DNA from: Streptomyces griseoluteus
GTDB taxonomy: Bacteria > Actinomycetota > Actinomycetes > Streptomycetales > Streptomycetaceae
Reading direction: 5' to 3'
NCBI GenBank assembly: GCA_000717735.1
Contig: JOBE01000017.1
Coordinates: 53,903 to 117,902, forward strand
DNA length: 64,000 bases
In this document: positions 26,424-36,161 of the stretch, in pieces
Position numbering within the stretch: the stretch's first letter is position 1
How the letters are laid out: the number at the start of each line of letters is the position of its first letter
The notes under the pieces: model-generated
The model's database searches: none
The model's input: the letters and a program-made list of their open reading frames with translations, nothing else
What the model was told of the DNA's origin: nothing
Program-made: the position numbers and the translations under genes

Positions 26424-27665
26424 ATGCCCGCTGATCTCGCCGTCATCGGCCTCGGCCACCACGGACTGCCCCTCGCCCAGGCCGCCACCGCCGCAGGCGT
26501 CGACACCATCGGCTACGACACCGATCCCCGCCCCGTCGCCGAACTCGCCGCCGGCCGGTCCCCCGTCGACGGCTCGCTGACCGTGCCCGAGATCCGCCGG
26601 ATGCTCGCCGGCGGCTTCCGGCCGACCGCCGACCCCGCCGAGCTCGGCCGGGTCCGTACCGCCGTCCTCTGCGCACCGACCCCCCTCGGCCCCGACCGCG
26701 CCCTGGACCTCACCGCCGTCACCGACGCGGCCCGCGTACTCGCCGCCCGGCTGCGCCCCCACACCACCGTCCTCCTGGAGTCGCCGGTCCCCCCTGGCAC
26801 CACCGAGGGCGTGCTCCGCGACCTCCTCGAAACGGGCTCGGGCCTCCGCGCCGGACGCGACTTCCACCTCGCGTACTCGCCGGGCCGCCTCGACCCCGGC
26901 AGCCGTACCCATGGCTTCGCCGGCACCCCCAAGGTCATCGGCGGGCTCACCCCGGCCTGCACCGAAGCGGCGGCCGCCTTCTACGGCCGGCTCACCGACA
27001 AGGTGGTACGCGCGCGTGGCCCCCGCGAGGCGGAGACGGTCAAGCTCCTGGAGACCAACTTCCGGCACGTCAACATCGCCCTGGTGAACGAGATGGCGGT
27101 CCTCTGCCACGAACTCGGCGTCGACCTGTGGGACGTCATCCGCTGCGCCGAGACCAAGCCCTTCGGCTTCCAGGCCTTCCGCCCCGGACCGGGGGTGGGC
27201 GGCCACGGCGTCCCCGTCGACACCGTCGGTGCCCACCGGCCGCTCCGCCTCGTCGAACTCGCGGGCCAGGTCAACGAACGCATGCCGCGGTACGTGGTCC
27301 AGCGCGCCGCCACCCTCCTGAACGAGCACGGCAAGTCGGCCCGCGGCGCCCGGATCCTGCTCCTGGGGATCTCGTACAAGCCGGACCTCCCCGACCGCCA
27401 GGGCTCCCCCGCCGACGAGATCGCCCGCCGCCTCATGGACCTGGGCGCGGCCGTCAGCTACCACGACCCGCACGTCCCGGACTGGCGCGTCCGCGAACTC
27501 CCGGTCCCCCGCGCGGACTCCCTCTACGAGGCCGCCGCCCACGCCGACCTGACGGTCCTGCTCCAGCACCACCGCACGTACGACCTCCAGGGCCTCTCCG
27601 TGAAGGCCCAACTCCTCCTCGACACCCGAGGCGCCACCCCGGGCGGCGCCGCCCACCGCCTCTGA
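26424..27665 (+). CDS. nucleotide-sugar dehydrogenase family, catalytic Cys absent
   Basis: A 413-residue UDP-glucose/GDP-mannose dehydrogenase fold. The N-terminal NAD domain has VIGLGHHGLPLA (about 6-17), the central domain has NFRHVNIALVNEMA, and the C-terminal substrate domain has LLLGISYKPDLPDRQGSP. In active members the motif GPGxGGHC supplies the nucleophile Cys; here it reads GPGVGGHGVPVD with Gly262 at that position. The protein therefore probably cannot do the normal two-step oxidation to a uronate. It may be a one-step dehydrogenase, an epimerase-like enzyme or non-catalytic. No polysaccharide genes lie beside it. Confidence 0.85.
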   Translation: MPADLAVIGLGHHGLPLAQAATAAGVDTIGYDTDPRPVAELAAGRSPVDGSLTVPEIRRMLAGGFRPTADPAELGRVRTAVLCAPTPLGPDRALDLTAVTDAARVLAARLRPHTTVLLESPVPPGTTEGVLRDLLETGSGLRAGRDFHLAYSPGRLDPGSRTHGFAGTPKVIGGLTPACTEAAAAFYGRLTDKVVRARGPREAETVKLLETNFRHVNIALVNEMAVLCHELGVDLWDVIRCAETKPFGFQAFRPGPGVGGHGVPVDTVGAHRPLRLVELAGQVNERMPRYVVQRAATLLNEHGKSARGARILLLGISYKPDLPDRQGSPADEIARRLMDLGAAVSYHDPHVPDWRVRELPVPRADSLYEAAAHADLTVLLQHHRTYDLQGLSVKAQLLLDTRGATPGGAAHRL

Positions 27666-27739
27666 GGCGGGACCCGCTGAACACCTATGCCGTTGTCATG
27701 AGCACCTGCTAGCCTCCGGGACCACCGCGCGCCCGTCCC

Positions 27740-27826
27740 GTGCGCGCACCGTCCCGGGGGCCGTACGCAGCCCTGGTCGGGTTCGGAATCGTCCTCGTGC
27801 CGCTGGTCGCGGCGCTCACCGGCTGA
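27740..27826 (+). CDS. possible 28-residue membrane peptide
   Basis: GTG at 27740, TGA at 27824-27826. The product is basic at the N terminus and then hydrophobic (YAALVGFGIVLVPLVAALTG). It lies between the nucleotide-sugar dehydrogenase and the next membrane protein gene. No clear RBS is seen. It is listed because the topology is plausible, not because a family is known. Confidence 0.3.
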   Translation: MRAPSRGPYAALVGFGIVLVPLVAALTG

Positions 27827-27884
27827 CGCGCCTCCAAGCCCAGCCGTTCCACCTGCTTCACCGTTCCCTGGGGGGATCCGCCAC

Positions 27885-28376
27885 ATGAGCCAGCCCGTTC
27901 CGCCGCCGCCCGGCAACCCGTTCGCCGGCGGCGCACCCGAGCCCTACCCGATGGCACCGCCGCCCGCGCCCGTCCGCGACAACGTGGGGCTCGGCCTGCT
28001 GGCCGCCCTGGTCGCCGGGCTCGTCGCGGGCGGGGTCTACGGAGCCGTCATGGGCGGCATCGAGCGGGAGATCGGCTGGGCCGCCATCGGTGTCGGCTTC
28101 CTCGTCGGTCTCGCCGCGGGCAAGGTCGGCGGCCGCAACCCCGTCCTGCCGGTCGCCAGCGCGGTGCTGTCCCTCGGCGCCGTCTACCTCGGCCAGCTCG
28201 TGGGCATCGCGGTCATGGTCGCCGAGAAGCTGAACGTCTCCGCCACGGACGTGTTCCTGAACGAGTTCGGGCCGCTGACCGAGGCCTGGAACGAGGGCAA
28301 GGACGCCATGACGTTCCTGTTCATCGCCCTGGCCGCCTTCGCCGCGTTCTCGGCGGCCAAGAAGTCCGCCCGGTAG
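27885..28376 (+). CDS. conserved membrane protein
   Basis: A 163-residue protein with a Pro-rich cytoplasmic leader (about 1-30) and four hydrophobic segments (about 34-57, 61-77, 86-112 and 138-156). The second and third are Gly/Ala-rich (VYGAVMGGIEREIGWAAIGVGFLVGLAAGKVGG), suggesting tight helix packing. The start follows GGGGGGATC at a workable distance. No catalytic residues are visible and I do not recognise a named family. It is convergent with guaB3, from which it is separated by a perfect terminator. Confidence 0.75.
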   Translation: MSQPVPPPPGNPFAGGAPEPYPMAPPPAPVRDNVGLGLLAALVAGLVAGGVYGAVMGGIEREIGWAAIGVGFLVGLAAGKVGGRNPVLPVASAVLSLGAVYLGQLVGIAVMVAEKLNVSATDVFLNEFGPLTEAWNEGKDAMTFLFIALAAFAAFSAAKKSAR

Positions 28377-28390
28377 TCCCCGGAACACGC

Positions 28391-28422
28391 GAGGGCCCCG
28401 CACCACCCGGTGCGGGGCCCTC
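28391..28422. terminator. bidirectional terminator
   Basis: A perfect 14-bp stem GAGGGCCCCGCACC (28391-28404) with 28409-28422, loop ACCC, between the convergent membrane gene and guaB3. Confidence 0.85.
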
Positions 28423-28441
28423 GTACGCGTACAGGACGACG

Positions 28442-29566
28442 TCAGCGCTTGTGCTGCGCGTCCGCGACCGTGACCTCGACGCGCTGGAACTCCTTGAGCT
28501 CGCTGTAGCCCGTCGTCGCCATCGCGCGGCGCAGGGCGCCGAAGAAGTTCATCGAGCCGTCCGGGATGTGGGACGGGCCCGCGAGGATCTCCTCGGTGGT
28601 GCCGACGATGCCCAGGTCGACCAGCTTGCCGCGCGGCACGTCCTCGTGGACGGCCTCCATGCCCCAGTGGTGGCCCTTGCCGGGCGCGTCCGTGGCGCGG
28701 GCCAGCGGGGAGCCGATCATGACCGAGTCGGCGCCGCAGGCGATGGCCTTCGGCAGGTCGCCGGACCAGCCGACGCCGCCGTCGGCGATGACGTGCACGT
28801 ACCGGCCGCCGGACTCGTCCATGTAGTCGCGGCGGGCGGCGGCCACGTCGGCGACCGCGGTCGCCATCGGGACCTGGATGCCGAGCACGTTACGGGTGGT
28901 GTGCGCGGCGCCGCCGCCGAAGCCGACGAGGACACCCGCCGCGCCGGTGCGCATCAGGTGCAGGGCCGCGGTGTACGTGGCGCAGCCGCCGACGATGACC
29001 GGGACGTCCAGCTCGTAGATGAACTGCTTCAGGTTCAGCGGCTCCGCGGCGCCGGAGACGTGCTCGGCGGAGACCGTCGTGCCGCGGATGACGAAGATGT
29101 CCACGCCGGCGTCGACGACGGCCTTGGAGAACTGCGCGGTGCGCTGCGGGGAGAGCGCGGCGGCGGTGACGACACCGGAGTCGCGCACCTCCTTGATGCG
29201 CTGCCCGATCAGCTCTTCCTTGATCGGGGCGGCGTAGATCTCCTGCAGACGGCGGGTCGCGGTCGCCTCGTCCAGCTCGGCGATCTCGTCGAGCAGCGGC
29301 TGCGGGTCCTCGTACCGGGTCCAGAGACCCTCCAGGTTCAGGACGCCGAGGCCGCCCAGCTCGCCGATGCGGATGGCGGTCTGCGGCGACACGACCGAGT
29401 CCATGGGAGCGGCCAGGAACGGCAGCTCGAACCGGTAGGCGTCGATCTGCCAGGCGATCGAGACCTCCTTCGGGTCCCGGGTGCGCCGGCTCGGGACGAC
29501 GGCGATGTCGTCGAACGCGTACGCCCTGCGGCCGCGCTTGCCGCGCCCGATCTCGATCTCAGTCAC
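28442..29566 (-). CDS. guaB3: GuaB3 family IMP dehydrogenase-related protein
   Basis: A 374-residue (beta/alpha)8 protein of the IMPDH/GMPR superfamily without CBS domains. The NAD- and phosphate-binding features are kept (IADGGVGWSGDLPKAIACGADSVMIGS, PMDSVVSP). The catalytic loop that reads GSICTTR in IMPDH reads GAAHTTR here, so the nucleophile Cys is replaced by His. A cyanobacterial GuaB3 has been reported as a GMP reductase. The activity of the Cys-less actinobacterial form is open. GTG start. It follows guaB in the same direction after a terminator hairpin. Confidence 0.9.
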   Translation of the reverse strand: MTEIEIGRGKRGRRAYAFDDIAVVPSRRTRDPKEVSIAWQIDAYRFELPFLAAPMDSVVSPQTAIRIGELGGLGVLNLEGLWTRYEDPQPLLDEIAELDEATATRRLQEIYAAPIKEELIGQRIKEVRDSGVVTAAALSPQRTAQFSKAVVDAGVDIFVIRGTTVSAEHVSGAAEPLNLKQFIYELDVPVIVGGCATYTAALHLMRTGAAGVLVGFGGGAAHTTRNVLGIQVPMATAVADVAAARRDYMDESGGRYVHVIADGGVGWSGDLPKAIACGADSVMIGSPLARATDAPGKGHHWGMEAVHEDVPRGKLVDLGIVGTTEEILAGPSHIPDGSMNFFGALRRAMATTGYSELKEFQRVEVTVADAQHKR

Positions 29567-29623
29567 GATGTGTGGCCTTTCCCTCTACGTCTGCGCCTAC
29601 CAGTATCCCCGACACAAGCGTGA

Positions 29624-29656
29624 GGGGCGGCTCCGGCCACATGCCGGAACCGCCCC
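29624..29656 (-). terminator. terminator after guaB
   Basis: GGGGCGG(C)TCCGGC at 29624-29637 pairs with GCCGGA(A)CCGCCCC at 29643-29656, loop 29638-29642. It separates guaB from guaB3, so guaB3 needs its own promoter or readthrough. Confidence 0.75.
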
Positions 29657-29672
29657 CACGCGTCGCGCTGTG

Positions 29673-31217
<1,545 letters not shown>

Positions 31218-31315
31218 CTAACGGGCCGAAGCCGTGTCTCATTCCACGATCAAGATCAGCGCAAACCTTTGGACGTTCCCACGTGTACGAAAGGGACGAC
31301 AAGCCCCAGTGAGTC

Positions 31316-32008
31316 TTACTGCTCGGCCAGCGCCCTGAGCCGGCTGAGCGCGCGGTGCTGGGCGACCCTGACGGCACCCGGGGACATGCCGAGCATCTGT
31401 CCGGTCTCCTCGGCGGTCAGTCCGACCGCGACGCGGAGCACGAGCAGTTCGCGCTGGTTCTCCGGGAGGTTGGCGAGCAGCTTCTTGGCCCACTCGGCGT
31501 CGTCGCTGAGGAGCGCGCGCTCCTCGGGGCCGAGGGAGTCGTCGGGCCGCTCGGGCATCTCGTCGGAGGGCACGGCCGTGGATCCGGGGTGCCGCATGGC
31601 GGCGCGCTGGAGGTCGGCGACCTTGTGGCCGGCGATGGCGAAGACGAAGGCTTCGAAGGGCCTGCCCGTGTCCTTGTAGCGCGGCAGCGCCATCAGGACG
31701 GCGACGCAGACTTCCTGGGCCAGGTCCTCGACGAAGTGCCGGGCGTCGCCGGGCAGCCGGTTGAGGCGGGTGCGGCAGTACCGCAGGGCGAGCGGGTGCA
31801 CGCGGGCGAGCAGGTCGTGCGTGGCCTGCGCGTCACCGTCGACGGCGCGATGGACGAGCGCGCCGATCTCCCCTTGCCCGGCAGGCATGGGGGAACCCAC
31901 GGTCTCGTCGTCGCGCATCGCTCCATGGTGCCCCGACGCTTCTGCGTTCGCGGCACCGCGTCCGTAGTTGTGCACCGAAGCGTTATGAGCAGGTGCGCCG
32001 GAGCTCAT
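31316..32008 (-). CDS. shbA: ECF-type RNA polymerase sigma factor ShbA
   Basis: A 230-residue ECF sigma factor. Region 2 (about 50-120: [36 protein letters not shown]) and region 4 (about 170-225: [49 protein letters not shown]) are clear. The ATG at 32008 follows GGGAGGGGAGGG at ideal spacing. The GTG 32059 and the ATG 31918 (MRDDE) are alternatives; many homologs may start at the latter. Position next to guaB and bldM matches the S. griseus shbA gene, whose product drives hrdB, and mycobacterial sigD. Name from synteny and sequence. Confidence 0.85.
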   Translation of the reverse strand: MSSGAPAHNASVHNYGRGAANAEASGHHGAMRDDETVGSPMPAGQGEIGALVHRAVDGDAQATHDLLARVHPLALRYCRTRLNRLPGDARHFVEDLAQEVCVAVLMALPRYKDTGRPFEAFVFAIAGHKVADLQRAAMRHPGSTAVPSDEMPERPDDSLGPEERALLSDDAEWAKKLLANLPENQRELLVLRVAVGLTAEETGQMLGMSPGAVRVAQHRALSRLRALAEQ

Positions 32009-32161
32009 ATCCCGCGCCCTCCCCTCCCGCTCGATCGACTCGTCCCCGAGGAACTCCACACCTCAAGGATGCGGCATAGCGCGGGGAAGTGACACAAGCC
32101 CACCCCGTCCACCCCACGACGGACGCGGACGAGGACGGGGACGTGGCAGGTGACCTGCGAT

Positions 32162-32773
32162 TCAGCGGACCAGGCCCCAGCGGAATCCGAGGGCGACCGC
32201 GTGCGCCCGGTCGGATGCACCCAGCTTCTTGAAGAGGCGCCGGGCGTGGGTCTTGACGGTGTCCTCGGACAGGAACAGCTCACGCCCGATCTCCGCGTTG
32301 GACCTGCCGTGGCTCATGCCTTCGAGGACCTGGATCTCACGCGCGGTGAGGGTGGGCGCGGCGCCCATCTCGGCCGAACGGAGCCGACGCGGGGCGAGCC
32401 GCCAGGTCGGGTCGGCCAGCGCCTGGGTGACGGTGGCCCGCAGTTCGGCGCGCGAGGCGTCCTTGTGCAGATAGCCGCGGGCACCGGCGGCGACCGCGAG
32501 GGCGACGCCGTCGAGGTCCTCGGCGACCGTGAGCATGATGATGCGGGCGCCGGGGTCCGCGGAGAGCAGCCGGCGGACGGTCTCCACGCCGCCCAGACCG
32601 GGCATGCGTACGTCCATCAGAATCAGGTCCGAGCGGTCCGCGCCCCAGCGGCGGAGGACTTCCTCGCCGTTGGCCGCGGTGGTCACGCGCTCGACGCCGG
32701 GCACGGTCGCGACCGCGCGGCGGAGCGCCTCTCGGGCAAGCGGGGAGTCGTCGCAGACGAGGACGGATGTCAT
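32162..32773 (-). CDS. bldM: developmental response regulator BldM
   Basis: A 203-residue FixJ/NarL-type orphan response regulator needed for aerial growth and sporulation in Streptomyces. The receiver domain has Asp8/Asp9, Asp54 (LILMDVRMPG) and Lys in GYLHKDAS. The LuxR HTH spans about 140-200 (LTAREIQVLEGMSHGRSNAEIG, then EDTVKTHARRLFKKLG). No kinase lies beside it. The sequence and 203-residue length agree with the S. coelicolor protein as I remember it. BldM works as a homodimer and as a heterodimer with WhiI. A BldN-type promoter precedes it. Confidence 0.96.
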   Translation of the reverse strand: MTSVLVCDDSPLAREALRRAVATVPGVERVTTAANGEEVLRRWGADRSDLILMDVRMPGLGGVETVRRLLSADPGARIIMLTVAEDLDGVALAVAAGARGYLHKDASRAELRATVTQALADPTWRLAPRRLRSAEMGAAPTLTAREIQVLEGMSHGRSNAEIGRELFLSEDTVKTHARRLFKKLGASDRAHAVALGFRWGLVR

Positions 32774-33205
32774 GCGTGACCTCCGCGGCTCTCGCAGCTG
32801 TTGCGCGTCACCTTGAGCCTCCAGGGCTGTACGTAATCGTCACCTGTGCGATTGACGCTCTCGGACACCTGCCCGATCGCTTGTTCCTTCAACCGCCTCC
32901 GCACACTCAACGACGGTCACTCGAAAGAGTTACGGGTCGGACGGCAGCGTTCGGCACTCTACGTGAGGGGCCGTGCGCGGAGGAGAGCGACGCGAGCCTT
33001 CTGCCCAGCATCGAGAGGTACTGCCCCATTTAGCGGGTTTTCTTCCCTTTTCGCGGTGTCTGTGGCTAGATTCGCAATGAGTCATATTTACATCTACTTA
33101 GACAGTAGGTGTACCGACCGGACCTGTCGGGACCCGAGGAGCCCGGCCATCAGCCATCCACCCGCCCACCTATCCGTTCGACACGGTTTCAAGGGGACAA
33201 GCGCA
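32774..33205. other. 432-base divergent regulatory region bldM/whiD
   Basis: It contains the BldN promoter of bldM (32907-32934), a -10-like TAGATT for whiD (33067-33072) and an inverted repeat, TACATCTACT (33089-33098) with AGTAGGTGTA (33104-33113), between that promoter and whiD. No coding frame is convincing. Confidence 0.65.
32907..32934 (-). promoter_or_regulatory. BldN-type promoter of bldM
   Basis: On the minus strand, CGTAAC (32934-32929) and CGTTGA (32912-32907) are separated by exactly 16 bases, matching the sigma-BldN consensus. The start would lie near 32900, leaving a leader of about 127 bases before bldM. Confidence 0.8.
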
Positions 33206-33604
33206 ATGGCAGATTTCTCCCGCCTTCCCGGACCCAACGCCGATCTGTGGGACTGGCAACTGCTCGCGGCCTGCCGCGGAGTCGACAGCTCCCTGTTCTT
33301 CCACCCTGAGGGAGAGCGCGGCGCGGCACGGAGTGCGCGTGAGAACTCGGCGAAAGAGGTCTGCATGCGGTGCCCGGTACGCGCGGAGTGCGCGGCTCAC
33401 GCACTCGCCGTGCGGGAGCCCTACGGCGTATGGGGCGGCCTCACCGAGGACGAACGCGAAGAGCTCATGGGACGCGCGCGCAATCGCCTGATCACCGCGG
33501 CTCCGACAGCATCGTCGGCACCGTCGGTCGCGTCCATGACCTCCGTGACATCCATGACGACATCGGCGTCGGCAGCGGGCCGACCATCTGTGGAGCGCAC
33601 GTGA
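33206..33604 (+). CDS. whiD: WhiB-like [4Fe-4S] regulator WhiD
   Basis: A 132-residue Wbl protein needed for the late stages of spore maturation. The cluster ligands Cys23, Cys53, Cys56 and Cys62 (ACRG; CMRCPVRAEC) are at the WhiD spacing. The turn GVWGGLTEDERE follows (about 80-91). The C-terminal tail (about 100-132) is Ser/Thr/Ala/Met-rich and looks longer than the S. coelicolor protein (about 112 residues). ATG 33206 is chosen because the upstream frame reads through the promoter region. The family binds the primary sigma factor through region 4. Divergent from bldM. Confidence 0.94.
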   Translation: MADFSRLPGPNADLWDWQLLAACRGVDSSLFFHPEGERGAARSARENSAKEVCMRCPVRAECAAHALAVREPYGVWGGLTEDEREELMGRARNRLITAAPTASSAPSVASMTSVTSMTTSASAAGRPSVERT

Positions 33605-33643
33605 AGGAACGTTTCTCCATGTAACTGAAGGGCAGAACCGCGC

Positions 33644-33671
33644 CCACGCGCGCGTCGCTTCGCGCGCGTGG
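33644..33671. terminator. terminator hairpin between whiD and the LysR gene
   Basis: CCACGCGCGCG (33644-33654) pairs perfectly with CGCGCGCGTGG (33661-33671), loop TCGCTT. The right arm belongs to CGCGCGTGGCGGCGCGG, which is repeated at about 33692-33708 inside the LysR 3' end. Confidence 0.65.
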
Positions 33672-33687
33672 CGGCGCGGACCCTCAT

Positions 33688-34581
33688 TTACGCGCGCGTG
33701 GCGGCGCGGGTCAGTTCGTCCAGGGTGGCGGCGACGGCCGGGACCTGGGCGAGGTCCGGCAGCGTGAGGGCCACGATCTCCCGCTCCACCGCGGGCTCCA
33801 CGGTCACGGTCCGCGCACCCTTGGGCCGTACGGACTCGATGGCCAGCTCCGGCAGGACGGCCACGCCCAGGCCGGCGCCGACCAGGCCCACCACGGCCGG
33901 GTAGTCGTCGGTGGCGAAGTCGATACGAGGGGTGAAGCCCGCCTCCTCGCAGACGTCCACGAGCTGGCGGCGGCAGCGCGGGCAGCCGGCGATCCAGGAC
34001 TCGTCCGCGAGTTCCGCGATGCCCACCGACGCGGCCCCGGCGAGCCGGTGCCCCTCGGGGACGAGGCCCACCAGCCGGTCGGCGAGGAGCGGGCGGACGA
34101 CCAGGTCGTCCCACTCCGCCTGGCCCGCCCCGTACCGGAAGGCGAGGGCCACGTCGCAGTCGCCGTCGCGGAGCATCTCGATCGAGCGCGGCGGTTCGGC
34201 CTCGACGAGCGAGACGCGGGTGCCGGGGTGCGCGGCCCGCAGGGCGGCGAGCGCGGTGGGGACGAGGGTGGAGCTGCCGCTGGGGAAGGAGACCAGGCGG
34301 ACCCGGCCCGCCCGGAGCCCGGCAATGGCGGCGACCTCCTCCTCGGCTGCGGTCAGCCCGGCGAGGATGCCGGAGGCGTGCCGGACGAGGACCTCTCCCG
34401 CCTGGGTGAGGCGCATCTCGCGTCCGGTGCGGATCAGCAGCGGCGTGCCGGCGGAGGCTTCGAGGGCCTTCATCTGCTGGCTGACGGCGGGCTGCGTGCA
34501 GCCGAGTTCGCGCGCGGCGGCCGAGAAGGAGCCGGTGGCGGAGACGGCGCGCAGGACGCGGAGATGGCGTGCCTCGATCAT
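33688..34581 (-). CDS. LysR-family transcriptional regulator
   Basis: A 297-residue LysR regulator. The N-terminal winged HTH (about 1-62: IEARHLRVLRAVSATGSFSAAARELGCTQPAVSQQMKALE) is followed by the periplasmic-binding-like effector domain. A Cys pair in WIAGCPRCRRQ near residue 195 is notable and could sense oxidation. The ATG 34581 follows GGAG at 4 bases; ATG 34593 is another option. It is divergent from the MOSC-SDR operon with an 81-base gap, so it probably controls that operon and itself from the shared region. Confidence 0.9.
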   Translation of the reverse strand: MIEARHLRVLRAVSATGSFSAAARELGCTQPAVSQQMKALEASAGTPLLIRTGREMRLTQAGEVLVRHASGILAGLTAAEEEVAAIAGLRAGRVRLVSFPSGSSTLVPTALAALRAAHPGTRVSLVEAEPPRSIEMLRDGDCDVALAFRYGAGQAEWDDLVVRPLLADRLVGLVPEGHRLAGAASVGIAELADESWIAGCPRCRRQLVDVCEEAGFTPRIDFATDDYPAVVGLVGAGLGVAVLPELAIESVRPKGARTVTVEPAVEREIVALTLPDLAQVPAVAATLDELTRAATRA

Positions 34582-34662
34582 GCGCTCCAGCATAAGCGAG
34601 TCTTGGATGGGGCTGCACATTTTCGCTGGAGACTTTGAGATGTGCGCCCGTAAGGTGCCCGC

Positions 34663-35379
34663 ATGACCTTGCTGAGTGTGAATGTGGGCCGCGCCAGGGC
34701 AGTGGACTACACCGACGCCGCTTCCGGCCTCACCGCCATCGACAAGCGTCCCGTCGAGGGGCCGGTGCGGATCGAGGCCCCCGGGGTGCCCGGTGTCGGG
34801 AGGAGCGGGCTCGCCGGGGACACGGTCTGCGACCTGCGGTTCCACGGCGGCAACGACCGGGCCGCGTACGCCTTCGCCCGCGAGGACCTGGATCTGTGGG
34901 AACGGGAGCTCGGTCGCGAGCTGGCCAACGGCTCCTTCGGCGAGAACCTCACCACCCGGGGCCTCGACGTGAACGGGGCGCTGATCGGCGAGCGGTGGCG
35001 GATCGGTGAGAACGGCAAGGAAGCGATCCTGGAGGTCACCGGCGGCCGTATCCCCTGCCGTACGTTCGCGGGCTTCGTGGAGGAGAAGGGTTGGGTCCGG
35101 CGGTTCACGCAGTCCCAGGCCGGTCCCGGCGCGCTGCTGCGCGTGATCGTGCCGGGCGAGATCCGCGCCGGTGACCCGATCACGGTCGTCCACCGGCCCG
35201 ATCACGACATCACCGTCGCGCTGCTCCACCGCGCCGCGACGGCCGAACGCACGCTGCTGCCCCGTACGTTGGCCGCCGCGGAGTGGATGGAGTCGGGACT
35301 CCTCGCCCTCGCACGTCAGTACGCGGACAAGTACGCGGCGGGCGGCGCCGACGAGCAGGGCACTACCGTGCCCGTATGA
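34663..35379 (+). CDS. MOSC domain protein (YiiM-like)
   Basis: A 238-residue MOSC domain protein of the YiiM branch. The core motif FHGGNDRAAYAFAREDLD (about 66-83) and SFGENLTTRGLD are typical. The conserved Cys lies in GGRIPCRTFAGF (about 131-142), which in MOSC proteins is associated with molybdenum-cofactor sulfur handling or N-hydroxylated substrate reduction (YiiM reduces 6-N-hydroxylaminopurine). The 3-alpha domain follows at the C terminus. It overlaps the next gene by four bases (ATGA). Confidence 0.9.
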   Translation: MTLLSVNVGRARAVDYTDAASGLTAIDKRPVEGPVRIEAPGVPGVGRSGLAGDTVCDLRFHGGNDRAAYAFAREDLDLWERELGRELANGSFGENLTTRGLDVNGALIGERWRIGENGKEAILEVTGGRIPCRTFAGFVEEKGWVRRFTQSQAGPGALLRVIVPGEIRAGDPITVVHRPDHDITVALLHRAATAERTLLPRTLAAAEWMESGLLALARQYADKYAAGGADEQGTTVPV

Positions 35380-36149
35380 CGACTGCACTGATTACGGGCG
35401 CCACCGCTGGCATCGGGGCCGCTTTCGCACGGAGGCTCGCGGCGGACGGCCACGATGTCGTGCTCGTGGCCCGGGACATGAAGCGGCTCCGGGAGCAGGC
35501 GACCGAGCTGCACGACCGGCACGGCGTCGAGGCCGGGGTGCTCGCGGCGGACCTCTCCGAGGAGAAGGGCATCGCCGCCGTCGAGGCGCGGCTCTCGGAC
35601 CCGAAGCGGCCGGTGGACCTGCTCGTGAACAACGCGGGCTTCGGCAACAAGGGCCGCTTCCTCGAAGTGTCCATGGCCGACGAGCTGAAGATGCTCACGG
35701 TGCACTGCGAGGCGGTGCTGCGGCTGACCTCGGCCGCCGCCGCCTCGATGAAGGAGCGCCGCAGGGGCGCCGTGGTGAACGTCGCCTCCGTGGCGGCCTT
35801 CGTGCCCCGCGGGACGTACGGGGCGTCGAAGGCGTGGGTCGTGCAGTTCACCCAGGGCGCCGCCCGGGACCTGGCGGGCAGCGGGGTACGGCTGATGGCG
35901 CTCTGCCCCGGCTTCGTACGGACCGAGTTCCACGAGCGGGCCGGGATGGGGACGGACAACATCCCCGGCTGGATGTGGCTCGACGCGGACAAGCTGGTGA
36001 CGGCGGCGCTGTCGGACCTTGAGCGGGGGAAGACGCTGTCGATCCCCGACCCCCGTTACAAGGCCCTGATGGGTGTGGTGAAGCTGGCGCCGCGCGGCCT
36101 GCTCGGCGGGGTCTCCTCTAAGGCCGGCCGCAAGTACGGCCCGAAGTAG
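35376..36149 (+). CDS. short-chain dehydrogenase/reductase
   Basis: A 257-residue classical SDR with the cofactor loop TGATAGIG (7-14), NNAG (about 88-91) and the active-site Tyr-Lys in YGASK (about 149-153) with the Ser in NVASVAAF. The sequence resembles the DltE/ymfI-like group acting on lipophilic carbonyls. NADP is likely, judging from the Arg after beta-2 (VARDMKRLRE). The start ATG 35376 overlaps the MOSC stop, so it is translationally coupled. Substrate unknown. The C terminus (VKLAPRGLLGGVSSKAGRKYGPK) is basic and may contact membrane. Confidence 0.9.
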   Translation: MTTALITGATAGIGAAFARRLAADGHDVVLVARDMKRLREQATELHDRHGVEAGVLAADLSEEKGIAAVEARLSDPKRPVDLLVNNAGFGNKGRFLEVSMADELKMLTVHCEAVLRLTSAAAASMKERRRGAVVNVASVAAFVPRGTYGASKAWVVQFTQGAARDLAGSGVRLMALCPGFVRTEFHERAGMGTDNIPGWMWLDADKLVTAALSDLERGKTLSIPDPRYKALMGVVKLAPRGLLGGVSSKAGRKYGPK

Positions 36150-36161
36150 TCGCCCGTACGG

